DNA of 64,000 bases from Microglena sp. YARC. Lineage: Eukaryota; Chlorophyta; Chlorophyceae; Chlamydomonadales; Chlamydomonadaceae. Positions 11,801 to 23,800 of the stretch are shown piece by piece. The position numbers and the translations under genes are program-made. The stretch is from positions 22,425-86,424 of the forward strand of contig JAJSRW010000199.1 of NCBI GenBank assembly GCA_022414725.1, in the 5' to 3' direction. The notes under the pieces were generated by a model. It saw only the letters and a list, made by a program, of their open reading frames with translations, was not told the DNA's origin and ran no database searches. Numbering within the stretch: position 1 is the stretch's first letter; each line of letters starts with the position of its first letter.

Positions 11801-14800
11801 GTGCACATGTCCAGTCAAGGGAGGAGGGACCAGAAGTGAAGGGGGGGGGGGGAGCAGAAGGGACATGAGGGGGCAGTAGTGACATGAAGGGTAGAATTGA
11901 CACGAGGGTTGAAGCATGAACTCGAGGCTCCATTTAGTTGGAAACAGTTTATTTTGTTTTTGGCTACGGGGGTAGCAGCCGGAAAGGCAGGTCCCCTGAC
12001 TGGCCAGTGCATTGTTTTCAAATCTGAAAGTGGTTTTTTCCTAGCTTACTGGTTTTAGGCCTCCTCCAGGGACAGCGTTGTAGTGCTTTCTATAGCTTTT
12101 TATAACTGTTTTTAACCTTTTGGGACCTTGGCAGGTCCCCTTACTGGCTATTCAGCCAAACCTTAGGCGACCTAGTACTCATTGAAGTTGACACAATAAG
12201 CTGTTTAGATTTGCTGAAATAATTGGGTGCAAAACAGTGGCTGGCTCAGGGGGGTGCTTAGTAACTACTAAGAAAAGCTGAAAAGAAAAGCCCAGGGTGG
12301 AATGTTGAGTGAAGTGAAGGAAGGGAAACAAAGTAGGTTCCGGTCATGATTCAACCCATTCCCCAGGTTTCTGAGGTTGAAGCTTTAGGTCCCCCCCGTG
12401 TCTCTCTCCGCCGTGCCTCCGTGCCTTCGTCCAGGCATTTGAACGATCCTGGGCACCTCCGCACCCAAACATTTGGCTCGTAGTTGGAGTGCACATTGTT
12501 AGAGTTATCGGTCATGATTCAATCAATCATGGGTGCAGAGGGACTTTGGGAATGGGCAGGGTAAAGACAGGGAAATCAGGAGTCTGTCTCAGAGGCAGGG
12601 AAAAGGCAGGGAAAAGACAGGGAAATCAGGAGTCTGTCTCAGAGGCAGGGAAAAGGCAGGGAAAAGACAGGGAAATCAGGAGTCTGTCTCAGAGGCAGGG
12701 AAAAGGCAGGGAAAAGACAGGGAAATCAGGAGTCTGTCTCAGAGGCAGGGAAAAGGCAGGGAAAAGACAGGGAAATCAGGAGTCTGTCTCAGAGGCAGGG
12801 AAAAGGCAGGGAAAAGACAGGGAAATCAGGAGTCTGTCTCAGAGGCAGGGAAAAGGCAGGGAAAGACAGGGAAATCAGGAGTCTGTCTCAGAGGCAGGGA
12901 AAAGCAGGGAAAAGACAGGGAAATCAGGAGTCTGTCTCAGAGGCAGGGAAAAGGCAGGGAAAAGACAGGGAAATCAGGAGTCTGTCTCAGAGGCAGGGAA
13001 AAGGCAGGGAAAAGACAGGAAATCAGGAGTCTGTCTCAGAGGCAGGGAAAAGGCAGGGAAAAGACAGGGAAATCAGGAGTCTGTCTCAGAGGCAGGGAAA
13101 AGGCAGGGAAAAGACAGGGAAATCAGGAGTCTGTCTCAGAGGCAGGTAAAAGGCAGGGAAAAGACAGGGAAATCAGGAGTCTGTCTCAGAGGCAGGGAAA
13201 AAGGAAGACAGGAAATCAGGAGTCTGTCTCAGAGGCAGGTAAAAGAAAAAGACAGGGAAATCAGGAGTCTGTCTCAGAGGCAGGGATAAGGAAGGGTTAA
13301 AAGACAGGGAAATCAGGAGTCTGTCTCAGAGGCAGGGAAAAGGGTAAAGACAAGGAAATCAGGAGTCTGTCTCAGAGGCAGGGAAAAGGCAGGGAAAAGA
13401 CAGGGAAATCAGGAGTCTGTCTCAGAGGCAGGGAAAAGGCAGGGAAAAGACAGGGAAATCAGGAGTCTGTCTCAGAGGCAGGGAAAAGGCAAGGGTAAAG
13501 ACAGGGAAATCAGGAGTCTGTCTCAGAGGCAGGGAAAAGGCAGGGAAAAGACAGGGAAATCAGGAGTCTGTCTCAGAGGCAGGAAAAGGCAGGGAAAAGA
13601 CAGGAAATCAGGAGTCTGTCTCAGAGGCAGGGAAAAGGAAGGGTAAAGACAAGGAAATCAGGAGTCTGTCTCAGAGGCAGGGAAAAGGCAGGGAAAAGAC
13701 AGGGAAATCAGGAGTCTGTCTCAGAGGCAGGGAAAAGGCAGGGAAAAGACAGGGAAATCAGGAGTCTGTCTCAGAGGCAGGGAAAAGGCAGGAAAAGACA
13801 GGGAAATCAGGAGTCTGTCTCAGAGGCAGGGAAAAGGCAGGGAAAAGACAGGGAAATCAGGAGTCTGTCTCAGAGGCAGGGAAAAGGCAGGGAAAAGACA
13901 GGGAAATCAGGAGTCTGTCTCAGAGGCAGGGAAAAGGCAGGGAAAAGACAGGGAAATCAGGAGTCTGTCTCAGAGGCAGGGAAAAGGCAGGGAAAAGACA
14001 GGGAAATCAGGAGTCTGTCTCAGAGGCAGGGAAAAGGCAGGGAAAAGACAGGGAAATCAGGAGTCTGTCTCAGAGGCAGGGAAAAGGCAGGGAAAAACGG
14101 AAATCAGGAGTCTGTCTCAGAGGCAGGGAAAAGGCAGGGAAAAGACAGGGAAATCAGGAGTCTGTCTCAGAGGCAGGGAAAAGGCAGGGAAAAGACAGGG
14201 AAATCAGGAGTCTGTCTCAGAGGCAGGGAAAAGGCAGGGAAAAGACAGGGAAATCAGGAGTCTGTCTCAGAGGCAGGGAAAAGGCAGGGAAAAGACAGGG
14301 AAATCAGGAGTCTGTCTCAGAGGCAGGGAAAAGGCAGGGAAAAGACAGGGAAATCAGGAGTCTGTCTCAGAGGCAGGGAAAAGGCAGGGAAAAGACAGGG
14401 AAATCAGGAGTCTGTCTCAGAGGCAGGGAAAAGGCAGGGAAAAGACAGGGAAATCAGGAGTCTGTCTCAGAGGCAGGGAAAAGGCAGGGAAAAGACAGGG
14501 AAATCAGGAGTCTGTCTCAGAGGCAGGGAAAAGGCAGGGAAAAGACAGGGAAATCAGGAGTCTGTCTCAGAGGCAGGGAAAAGGCACAGGGAAATCAGGA
14601 GTCTGTCTCAGAGGCAGGGAAAAGGCAGGGAAAAGACAGGGAAATCAGGAGTCTGTCTCAGAGGCAGGGAAAAGGCAGGGAAAAGACAGGGAAATCAGGA
14701 GTCTGTCTCAGAGGCAGGGAAAAGGCAGGGAAAAGACAGGGAAATCAGGAGTCTGTCTCAGAGGCAGGGAAAAGGCAGGGAAAAGACAGGGAAATCAGGA

Positions 14801-17800
14801 GTCTGTCTCAGAGGCAGGGAAAAGGCAGGGAAAAGACAGGGAAATCAGGAGTCTGTCTCAGAGGCAGGGAAAAGGCAGGGAAAAGACAGGGAAATCAGGA
14901 GTCTGTCTCAGAGGCAGGGAAAAGGCAGGGAAAAATCAGGAGTCTGTCTCAGAGGCAGGGAAAAGGCAGGGAAAAGACAGGGAAATCAGGAGTCTGTCTC
15001 AGAGGCAGGGAAAAGGCAGGGAAAAGACAGGGAAATCAGGAGTCTGTCTCAGAGGCAGGGAAAAGGCAGGGAAAAGACAGGGAAATCAGGAGTCTGTCTC
15101 AGAGGCAGGGAAAAGGCAGGGAAAAGACAGGGAAATCAGGAGTCTGTCTCAGAGGCAGGGAAAAGGCAGGGAAAAGACAGGGAAATCAGGAGTCTGTCTC
15201 AGAGGCAGGGAAAAGGCAGGGAAAAGACAGGGAAATCAGGAGTCTGTCTCAGAGGCAGGGAAAAGGCAGGGAAAAGACAGGGAAATCAGGAGTCTGTCTC
15301 AGAGGCAGGGAAAAGGCAGGGAAAAGACAGGGAAATCAGGAGTCTGTCTCAGAGGCAGGGAAAAGCAGGGAAAAGACAGGGAAATCAGGAGTCTGTCTCA
15401 GAGGCAGGGAAAAGGCAGGGAAAAGACAGGGAAATCAGGAGTCTGTCTCAGAGGCAGGGAAAAGGCAGGGAAAAGACAGGGAAATCAGGAGTCTGTCTCA
15501 GAGGCAGGGAAAAGGCAGGGAAAAGACAGGGAAATCAGGAGTCTGTCTCAGAGGCAGGGAAAAGGCAGGGAAAAATCAGGAGTCTGTCTCAGAGGCAGGG
15601 AAAAGGCAGGGAAAAGACAGGGAAATCAGGAGTCTGTCTCAGAGGCAGGGAAAAGGCAGGGAAAAGACAGGGAAATCAGGAGTCTGTCTCAGAGGCAGGG
15701 AAAAGGCAGGGAAAAGACAGGGAAATCAGGAGTCTGTCTCAGAGGCAGGGAAAAGGCAGGGAAAAGACAGGGAAATCAGGAGTCTGTCTCAGAGGCAGGG
15801 AAAAGGCAGGGAAAAGACAGGGAAATCAGGAGTCTGTCTCAGAGGCAGGGAAAAGGCAGGGAAAAGACAGGGAAATCAGGAGTCTGTCTCAGAGGCAGGG
15901 AAAAGGCAGGGAAAAGACAGGGAAATCAGGAGTCTGTCTCAGAGGCAGGGAAAAGGCAGGGAAAAGACAGGGAAATCAGGAGTCTGTCTCAGAGGCAGGG
16001 AAAAGGCAGGGAAAAGACAGGGAAATCAGGAGTCTGTCTCAGAGGCAGGGAAAAGGCAGGGAAAAGACAGGGAAATCAGGAGTCTGTCTCAGAGGCAGGG
16101 AAAAGGCAGGGAAAAGACAGGGAAATCAGGAGTCTGTCTCAGAGGCAGGGAAAAGGCAGGGAAAAGACAGGGAAATCAGGAGTCTGTCTCAGAGGCAGGG
16201 AAAAGGCAGGGAAAAGACAGGGAAATCAGGAGTCTGTCTCAGAGGCAGGGAAAAGGCAGGGAAAAGACAGGGAATCAGGAGTCTGTCTCAGAGGCAGGGA
16301 AAAGGCAGGGAAAACAGGGAAATCAGGAGTCTGTCTCAGAGGCAGGGAAAAGGCAGGGAAAAGACAGGGAAATCAGGAGTCTGTCTCAGAGGCAGGGAAA
16401 AGGCAGGGAAAAGACAGGGAAATCAGGAGTCTGTCTCAGAGGCAGGGAAAAGGCAGGGAAAAGACAGGGAAATCAGGAGTCTGTCTCAGAGGCAGGGAAA
16501 AGGCAGGGAAAAGACAGGGAAATCAGGAGTCTGTCTCAGAGGCAGGGAAAAGGCAGGGAAAAGACAGGGAAATCAGGAGTCTGTCTCAGAGGCAGGGAAA
16601 AGGCAGGGAAAAGACAGGGAAATCAGGAGTCTGTCTCAGAGGCAGGGAAAAGGCAGGGAAAAGACAGGGAAATCAGGAGTCTGTCTCAGAGGCAGGGAAA
16701 AGGCAGGGAAAAGACAGGGAAATCAGGAGTCTGTCTCAGAGGCAGGGAAAAGGCAGGGAAAAGACAGGGAAATCAGGAGTCTGTCTCAGAGGCAGGGAAA
16801 AGGCAGGGAAAAGACAGGGAAATCAGGAGTCTGTCTCAGAGGCAGGGAAAAGGCAGGGAAAAGACAGGGAAATCAGGAGTCTGTCTCAGAGGCAGGGAAA
16901 AGGCAGGGAAAAAGACAGGGAAATCAGGAGTCTGTCTCAGAGGCAGGGAAAAGGCAGGGAAAAGACAGGGAAATCAGGAGTCTGTCTCAGAGGCAGGGAA
17001 AAGGCAGGGAAAAGACAGGGAAATCAGGAGTCTGTCTCAGAGGCAGGGAAAAGGCAGGGAAAAGACAGGGAAATCAGGAGTCTGTCTCAGAGGCAGGGAA
17101 AAGGCAGGGAAAAGACAGGGAAATCAGGAGTCTGTCTCAGAGGCAGGGAAAAAGGCAGGGAAAAGACAGGGAAATCAGGAGTCTGTCTCAGAGGCAGGGA
17201 AAAGGCAGGGAAAAGACAGGGAAATCAGGAGTCTGTCTCAGAGGCAGGGAAAAGGCAGGGAAAAGACAGGGAAATCAGGAGTCTGTCTCAGAGGCAGGGA
17301 AAAGGCAGGGAAAAGACAGGGAAATCAGGAGTCTGTCTCAGAGGCAGGGAAAAGGCAGGGAAAAGACAGGGAAATCAGGAGTCTGTCTCAGAGGCAGGGA
17401 AAAGGCAGGGAAAAGACAGGGAAATCAGGAGTCTGTCTCAGAGGCAGGGAAAAGGCAGGGAAAAGACAGGGAAATCAGGAGTCTGTCTCAGAGGCAGGGA
17501 AAAGGCAGGGAAAAGACAGGGAAATCAGGAGTCTGTCTCAGAGGCAGGGAAAAGGCAGGGAAAAGACAGGGAAATCAGGAGTCTGTCTCAGAGGCAGGGA
17601 AAAGGCAGGGAAAAGACAGGGAAATCAGGAGTCTGTCTCAGAGGCAGGGAAAAGGCAGGGAAAAGACAGGGAAATCAGGAGTCTGTCTCAGAGGCAGGGA
17701 AAAGGCAGGGAAAAGACAGGGAAATCAGGAGTCTGTCTCAGAGGCAGGGAAAAGGCAGGGAAAAGACAGGGAAATCAGGAGTCTGTCTCAGAGGCAGGGA

Positions 17801-20800
17801 AAAGGCAGGGAAAAGACAGGGAAATCAGGAGTCTGTCTCAGAGGCAGGGAAAAGGCAGGGAAAAGACAGGGAAATCAGGAGTCTGTCTCAGAGGCAGGGA
17901 AAAGGCAGGGAAAAGACAGGGAAATCAGGAGTCTGTCTCAGAGGCAGGGAAAAGGCAGGGAAAAGACAGGGAAATCAGGAGTCTGTCTCAGAGGCAGGGA
18001 AAAGGCAGGGAAAAGACAGGGAAATCAGGAGTCTGTCTCAGAGGCAGGGAAAAGGCAGGGAAAAGACAGGGAAATCAGGAGTCTGTCTCAGAGGCAGGGA
18101 AAAGGCAGGGAAAAGACAGGGAAATCAGGAGTCTGTCTCAGAGGCAGGGAAAAGGCAGGGAAAAGACAGGGAAATCAGGAGTCTGTCTCAGAGGCAGGGA
18201 AAAGGCAGGGAAAAGACAGGGAAATCAGGAGTCTGTCTCAGAGGCAGGGAAAAGGCAGGGAAAAGACAGGGAAATCAGGAGTCTGTCTCAGAGGCAGGGA
18301 AAAGGCAGGGAAAAGACAGGGAAATCAGGAGTCTGTCTCAGAGGCAGGGAAAAGGCAGGGAAAAGACAGGGAAATCAGGAGTCTGTCTCAGAGGCAGGGA
18401 AAAGGCAGGGAAAAGACAGGGAAATCAGGAGTCTGTCTCAGAGGCAGGGAAAAGGCAGGGAAAAGACAGGGAAATCAGGAGTCTGTCTCAGAGGCAGGGA
18501 AAAGGCAGGGAAAAGACAGGGAAATCAGGAGTCTGTCTCAGAGGCAGGGAAAAGGCAGGGAAAAGACAGGGAAATCAGGAGTCTGTCTCAGAGGCAGGGA
18601 AAAGGCAGGGAAAAGACAGGGAAATCAGGAGTCTGTCTCAGAGGCAGGGAAAAGGCAGGGAAAAGACAGGGAAATCAGGAGTCTGTCTCAGAGGCAGGGA
18701 AAAGGCAGGGAAAAGACAGGGAAATCAGGAGTCTGTCTCAGAGGCAGGGAAAAGGCAGGGAAAAGACAGGGAAATCAGGAGTCTGTCTCAGAGGCAGGGA
18801 AAAGGCAGGGAAAAGACAGGGAAATCAGGAGTCTGTCTCAGAGGCAGGGAAAAGGCAGGGAAAAGACAGGGAAATCAGGAGTCTGTCTCAGAGGCAGGGA
18901 AAAGGCAGGGAAAGACAGGGAAATCAGGAGTCTGTCTCAGAGGCAGGGAAAAGGCAGGGAAAAGACAGGGAAATCAGGAGTCTGTCTCAGAGGCAGGGAA
19001 AAGGCAGGGAAATCAGGAGTCTGTCTCAGAGGCAGGGAAAAGGCAGGGAAAAGACAGGGAAATCAGGAGTCTGTCTCAGAGGCAGGGAAAAGGCAGGGAA
19101 AGACAGGGAAATCAGGAGTCTGTCTCAGAGGCAGGGAAAAGGCAGGGAAAAGACAGGGAAATCAGGAGTCTGTCTCAGAGGCAGGGAAAAGGCAGGGAAA
19201 AGACAGGGAAATCAGGAGTCTGTCTCAGAGGCAGGGAAAAGGCAGGGAAAAGACAGGGAAATCAGGAGTCTGTCTCAGAGGCAGGGAAAAGGCAGGGAAA
19301 AGACAGGGAAATCAGGAGTCTGTCTCAGAGGCAGGGAAAAGGCAGGGAAAAGACAGGGAAATCAGGAGTCTGTCTCAGAGGCAGGGAAAAGGCAGGGAAA
19401 AGACAGGGAAATCAGGAGTCTGTCTCAGAGGCAGGGAAAAGGCAGGGAAAAGACAGGGAAATCAGGAGTCTGTCTCAGAGGCAGGGAAAAGGCAGGGAAA
19501 AGACAGGGAAATCAGGAGTCTGTCTCAGAGGCAGGGAAAAGGCAGGGAAAAGACAGGGAAATCAGGAGTCTGTCTCAGAGGCAGGGAAAAGGCAGGGAAA
19601 AGACAGGGAAATCAGGAGTCTGTCTCAGAGGCAGGGAAAAGGCAGGGAAAAGACAGGGAAATCAGGAGTCTGTCTCAGAGGCAGGGAAAAGGCAGGGAAA
19701 AGACAGGGAAATCAGGAGTCTGTCTCAGAGGCAGGGAAAAGGCAGGGAAAAGACAGGGAAATCAGGAGTCTGTCTCAGAGGCAGGGAAAAGGCAGGGAAA
19801 AGACAGGGAAATCAGGAGTCTGTCTCAGAGGCAGGGAAAAGGCAGGGAAAAGACAGGGAAATCAGGAGTCTGTCTCAGAGGCAGGGAAAAGGCAGGGAAA
19901 AGACAGGGAAATCAGGAGTCTGTCTCAGAGGCAGGGAAAAGGCAGGGAAAAGACAGGGAAATCAGGAGTCTGTCTCAGAGGCAGGGAAAAGGCAGGGAAA
20001 AAGACAGGGAAATCAGGAGTCTGTCTCAGAGGCAGGGAAAAGGCAGGGAAAAGACAGGGAAATCAGGAGTCTGTCTCAGAGGCAGGGAAAAGGCAGGGAA
20101 AAGACAGGGAAATCAGGAGTCTGTCTCAGAGGCAGGGAAAAGGCAGGGAAAAGACAGGGAAATCAGGAGTCTGTCTCAGAGGCAGGGAAAAGGCAGGGAA
20201 AAGACAGGGAAATCAGGAGTCTGTCTCAGAGGCAGGGAAAAGGCAGGGAAAAGACAGGGAAATCAGGAGTCTGTCTCAGAGGCAGGGAAAAGGCAGGGAA
20301 AAGACAGGGAAATCAGGAGTCTGTCTCAGAGGCAGGGAAAAGGCAGGGAAAAGACAGGGAAATCAGGAGTCTGTCTCAGAGGCAGGGAAAAGGCAGGGAA
20401 AAGACAGGGAAATCAGGAGTCTGTCTCAGAGGCAGGGAAAAGGCAGGGAAAAGACAGGGAAATCAGGAGTCTGTCTCAGAGGCAGGGAAAAGGCAGGGAA
20501 AAGACAGGGAAATCAGGAGTCTGTCTCAGAGGCAGGGAAAAGGCAGGGAAAAGACAGGGAAATCAGGAGTCTGTCTCAGAGGCAGGGAAAAGGCAGGGAA
20601 AAGACAGGGAAATCAGGAGTCTGTCTCAGAGGCAGGGAAAAGGCAGGGAAAAGACAGGGAAATCAGGAGTCTGTCTCAGAGGCAGGGAAAAGGCAGGGAA
20701 AAGACAGGGAAATCAGGAGTCTGTCTCAGAGGCAGGGAAAAGGCAGGGAAAGACAGGGAAATCAGGAGTCTGTCTCAGAGGCAGGGAAAAGGCAGGGAAA

Positions 20801-23800
20801 AGACAGGGAAATCAGGAGTCTGTCTCAGAGGCAGGGAAAAGGCAGGGAAAAGACAGGGAAATCAGGAGTCTGTCTCAGAGGCAGGGAAAAGGCAGGGAAA
20901 AGACAGGGAAATCAGGAGTCTGTCTCAGAGGCAGGGAAAAGGCAGGGAAAAGACAGGGAAATCAGGAGTCTGTCTCAGAGGCAGGGAAAAGGCAGGGAAA
21001 GACAGGGAAATCAGGAGTCTGTCTCAGAGGCAGGGAAAAGGCAGGGAAAAGACAGGGAAATCAGGAGTCTGTCTCAGAGGCAGGGAAAAGGCAGGGAAAA
21101 GACAGGGAAATCAGGAGTCTGTCTCAGAGGCAGGGAAAAGGCAGGGAAAAGACAGGGAAATCAGGAGTCTGTCTCAGAGGCAGGGAAAAGGCAGGGAAAA
21201 GACAGGGAAATCAGGAGTCTGTCTCAGAGGCAGGGAAAAGGCAGGGAAAAGACAGGGAAATCAGGAGTCTGTCTCAGAGGCAGGGAAAAGGCAGGGAAAA
21301 GACAGGGAAATCAGGAGTCTGTCTCAGAGGCAGGGAAAAGGCAGGAAAAGACAGGGAAATCAGGAGTCTGTCTCAGAGGCAGGGAAAAGGCAGGAAAAGA
21401 CAGGGAAATCAGGAGTCTGTCTCAGAGGCAGGGAAAAGGCAGGGAAAAGACAGGGAAATCAGGAGTCTGTCTCAGAGGCAGGGAAAAGGCAGGGAAAAGA
21501 CAGGGAAATCAGGAGTCTGTCTCAGAGGCAGGGAAAAGGCAGGGAAAAGACAGGGAAATCAGGAGTCTGTCTCAGAGGCAGGGAAAAGGCAGGGAAAAGA
21601 CAGGGAAATCAGGAGTCTGTCTCAGAGGCAGGGAAAAGGCAGGGAAAAGACAGGGAAATCAGGAGTCTGTCTCAGAGGCAGGGAAAAGGCAGGGAAAAGA
21701 CAGGGAAATCAGGAGTCTGTCTCAGAGGCAGGGAAAAGGCAGGGAAAAGACAGGGAAATCAGGAGTCTGTCTCAGAGGCAGGGAAAAGGCAGGGAAAAGA
21801 CAGGGAAATCAGGAGTCTGTCTCAGAGGCAGGGAAAAGGCAGGGAAAAGACAGGGAAATCAGGAGTCTGTCTCAGAGGCAGGGAAAAGGCAGGGAAATCA
21901 GGAGTCTGTCTCAGAGGCAGGGAAAAGGCAGGGAAAGACAGGGAAATCAGGAGTCTGTCTCAGAGGCAGGGAAAAGGCAGGGAAAGACAGGGAAATCAGG
22001 AGTCTGTCTCAGAGGCAGGGAAAAGGCAGGGAAAAGACAGGGAAATCAGGAGTCTGTCTCAGAGGCAGGGAAAAGGCAGGGAAAAGACAGGGAAATCAGG
22101 AGTCTGTCTCAGAGGCAGGGAAAAGGCAGGGAAAAGACAGGGAAATCAGGAGTCTGTCTCAGAGGCAGGGAAAAGGCAGGGAAAAGACAGGGAAATCAGG
22201 AGTCTGTCTCAGAGGCAGGGAAAAGGCAGGGAAAAGACAGGGAAATCAGGAGTCTGTCTCAGAGGCAGGGAAAAGGCAGGGAAAAGACAGGGAAATCAGG
22301 AGTCTGTCTCAGAGGCAGGGAAAAGGCAGGGAAAGACAGGGAAATCAGGAGTCTGTCTCAGAGGCAGGGAAAAGGCAGGGAAAAGACAGGGAAATCAGGA
22401 GTCTGTCTCAGAGGCAGGGAAAAGGCAGGGAAAAGACAGGGAAATCAGGAGTCTGTCTCAGAGGCAGGGAAAAGGCAGGGAAAAGACAGGGAAATCAGGA
22501 GTCTGTCTCAGAGGCAGGGAAAAGGCAGGGAAAAGACAGGGAAATCAGGAGTCTGTCTCAGAGGCAGGGAAAAGGCAGGGAAAAGACAGGGAAATCAGGA
22601 GTCTGTCTCAGAGGCAGGGAAAAGGCAGGGAAAAGACAGGGAAATCAGGAGTCTGTCTCAGAGGCAGGGAAAAGGCAGGGAAAAGACAGGGAAATCAGGA
22701 GTCTGTCTCAGAGGCAGGGAAAAGGCAGGGAAAAGACAGGGAAATCAGGAGTCTGTCTCAGAGGCAGGGAAAAGGCAGGGAAAAGACAGGGAAATCAGGA
22801 GTCTGTCTCAGAGGCAGGGAAAAGGCAGGGAAAAGACAGGGAAATCAGGAGTCTGTCTCAGAGGCAGGGAAAAGGCAGGGAAAAGACAGGGAAATCAGGA
22901 GTCTGTCTCAGAGGCAGGGAAAAGGCAGGGAAAAGACAGGGAAATCAGGAGTCTGTCTCAGAGGCAGGGAAAAGGCAGGGAAAAGACAGGGAAATCAGGA
23001 GTCTGTCTCAGAGGCAGGGAAAAGGCAGGGAAAAGACAGGGAAATCAGGAGTCTGTCTCAGAGGCAGGGAAAAGGCAGGGAAAAGACAGGGAAATCAGGA
23101 GTCTGTCTCAGAGGCAGGGAAAAGGCAGGGAAAAGACAGGGAAATCAGGAGTCTGTCTCAGAGGCAGGGAAAAGGCAGGGAAAAGACAGGGAAATCAGGA
23201 GTCTGTCTCAGAGGCAGGGAAAAGGCAGGGAAAAGACAGGGAAATCAGGAGTCTGTCTCAGAGGCAGGGAAAAGGCAGGGAAAAGACAGGGAAATCAGGA
23301 GTCTGTCTCAGAGGCAGGGAAAAGGCAGGGAAAAGACAGGGAAATCAGGAGTCTGTCTCAGAGGCAGGGAAAAGGCAGGGAAAAGACAGGGAAATCAGGA
23401 GTCTGTCTCAGAGGCAGGGAAAAGGCAGGGAAAAGACAGGGAAATCAGGAGTCTGTCTCAGAGGCAGGGAAAAGGCAGGGAAAAGACAGGGAAATCAGGA
23501 GTCTGTCTCAGAGGCAGGGAAAAGGCAGGGAAAAGACAGGGAAATCAGGAGTCTGTCTCAGAGGCAGGGAAAAGGCAGGGAAAAGACAGGGAAATCAGGA
23601 GTCTGTCTCAGAGGCAGGGAAAAGGCAGGGAAAAGACAGGGAAATCAGGAGTCTGTCTCAGAGGCAGGGAAAAGGCAGGGAAAAGACAGGGAAATCAGGA
23701 GTCTGTCTCAGAGGCAGGGAAAAGGCAGGGAAAAGACAGGGAAATCAGGAGTCTGTCTCAGAGGCAGGGAAAAGGCAGGGAAAAGACAGGGAAATCAGGA

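Noticed and set aside
12489..13300. Open frames of ~260 codons rich in R/Q/G/K/S at the start of the 50-bp array
   Set aside because: Pure translation of the minisatellite; the strand is opposite to gene B and the region is intronic.
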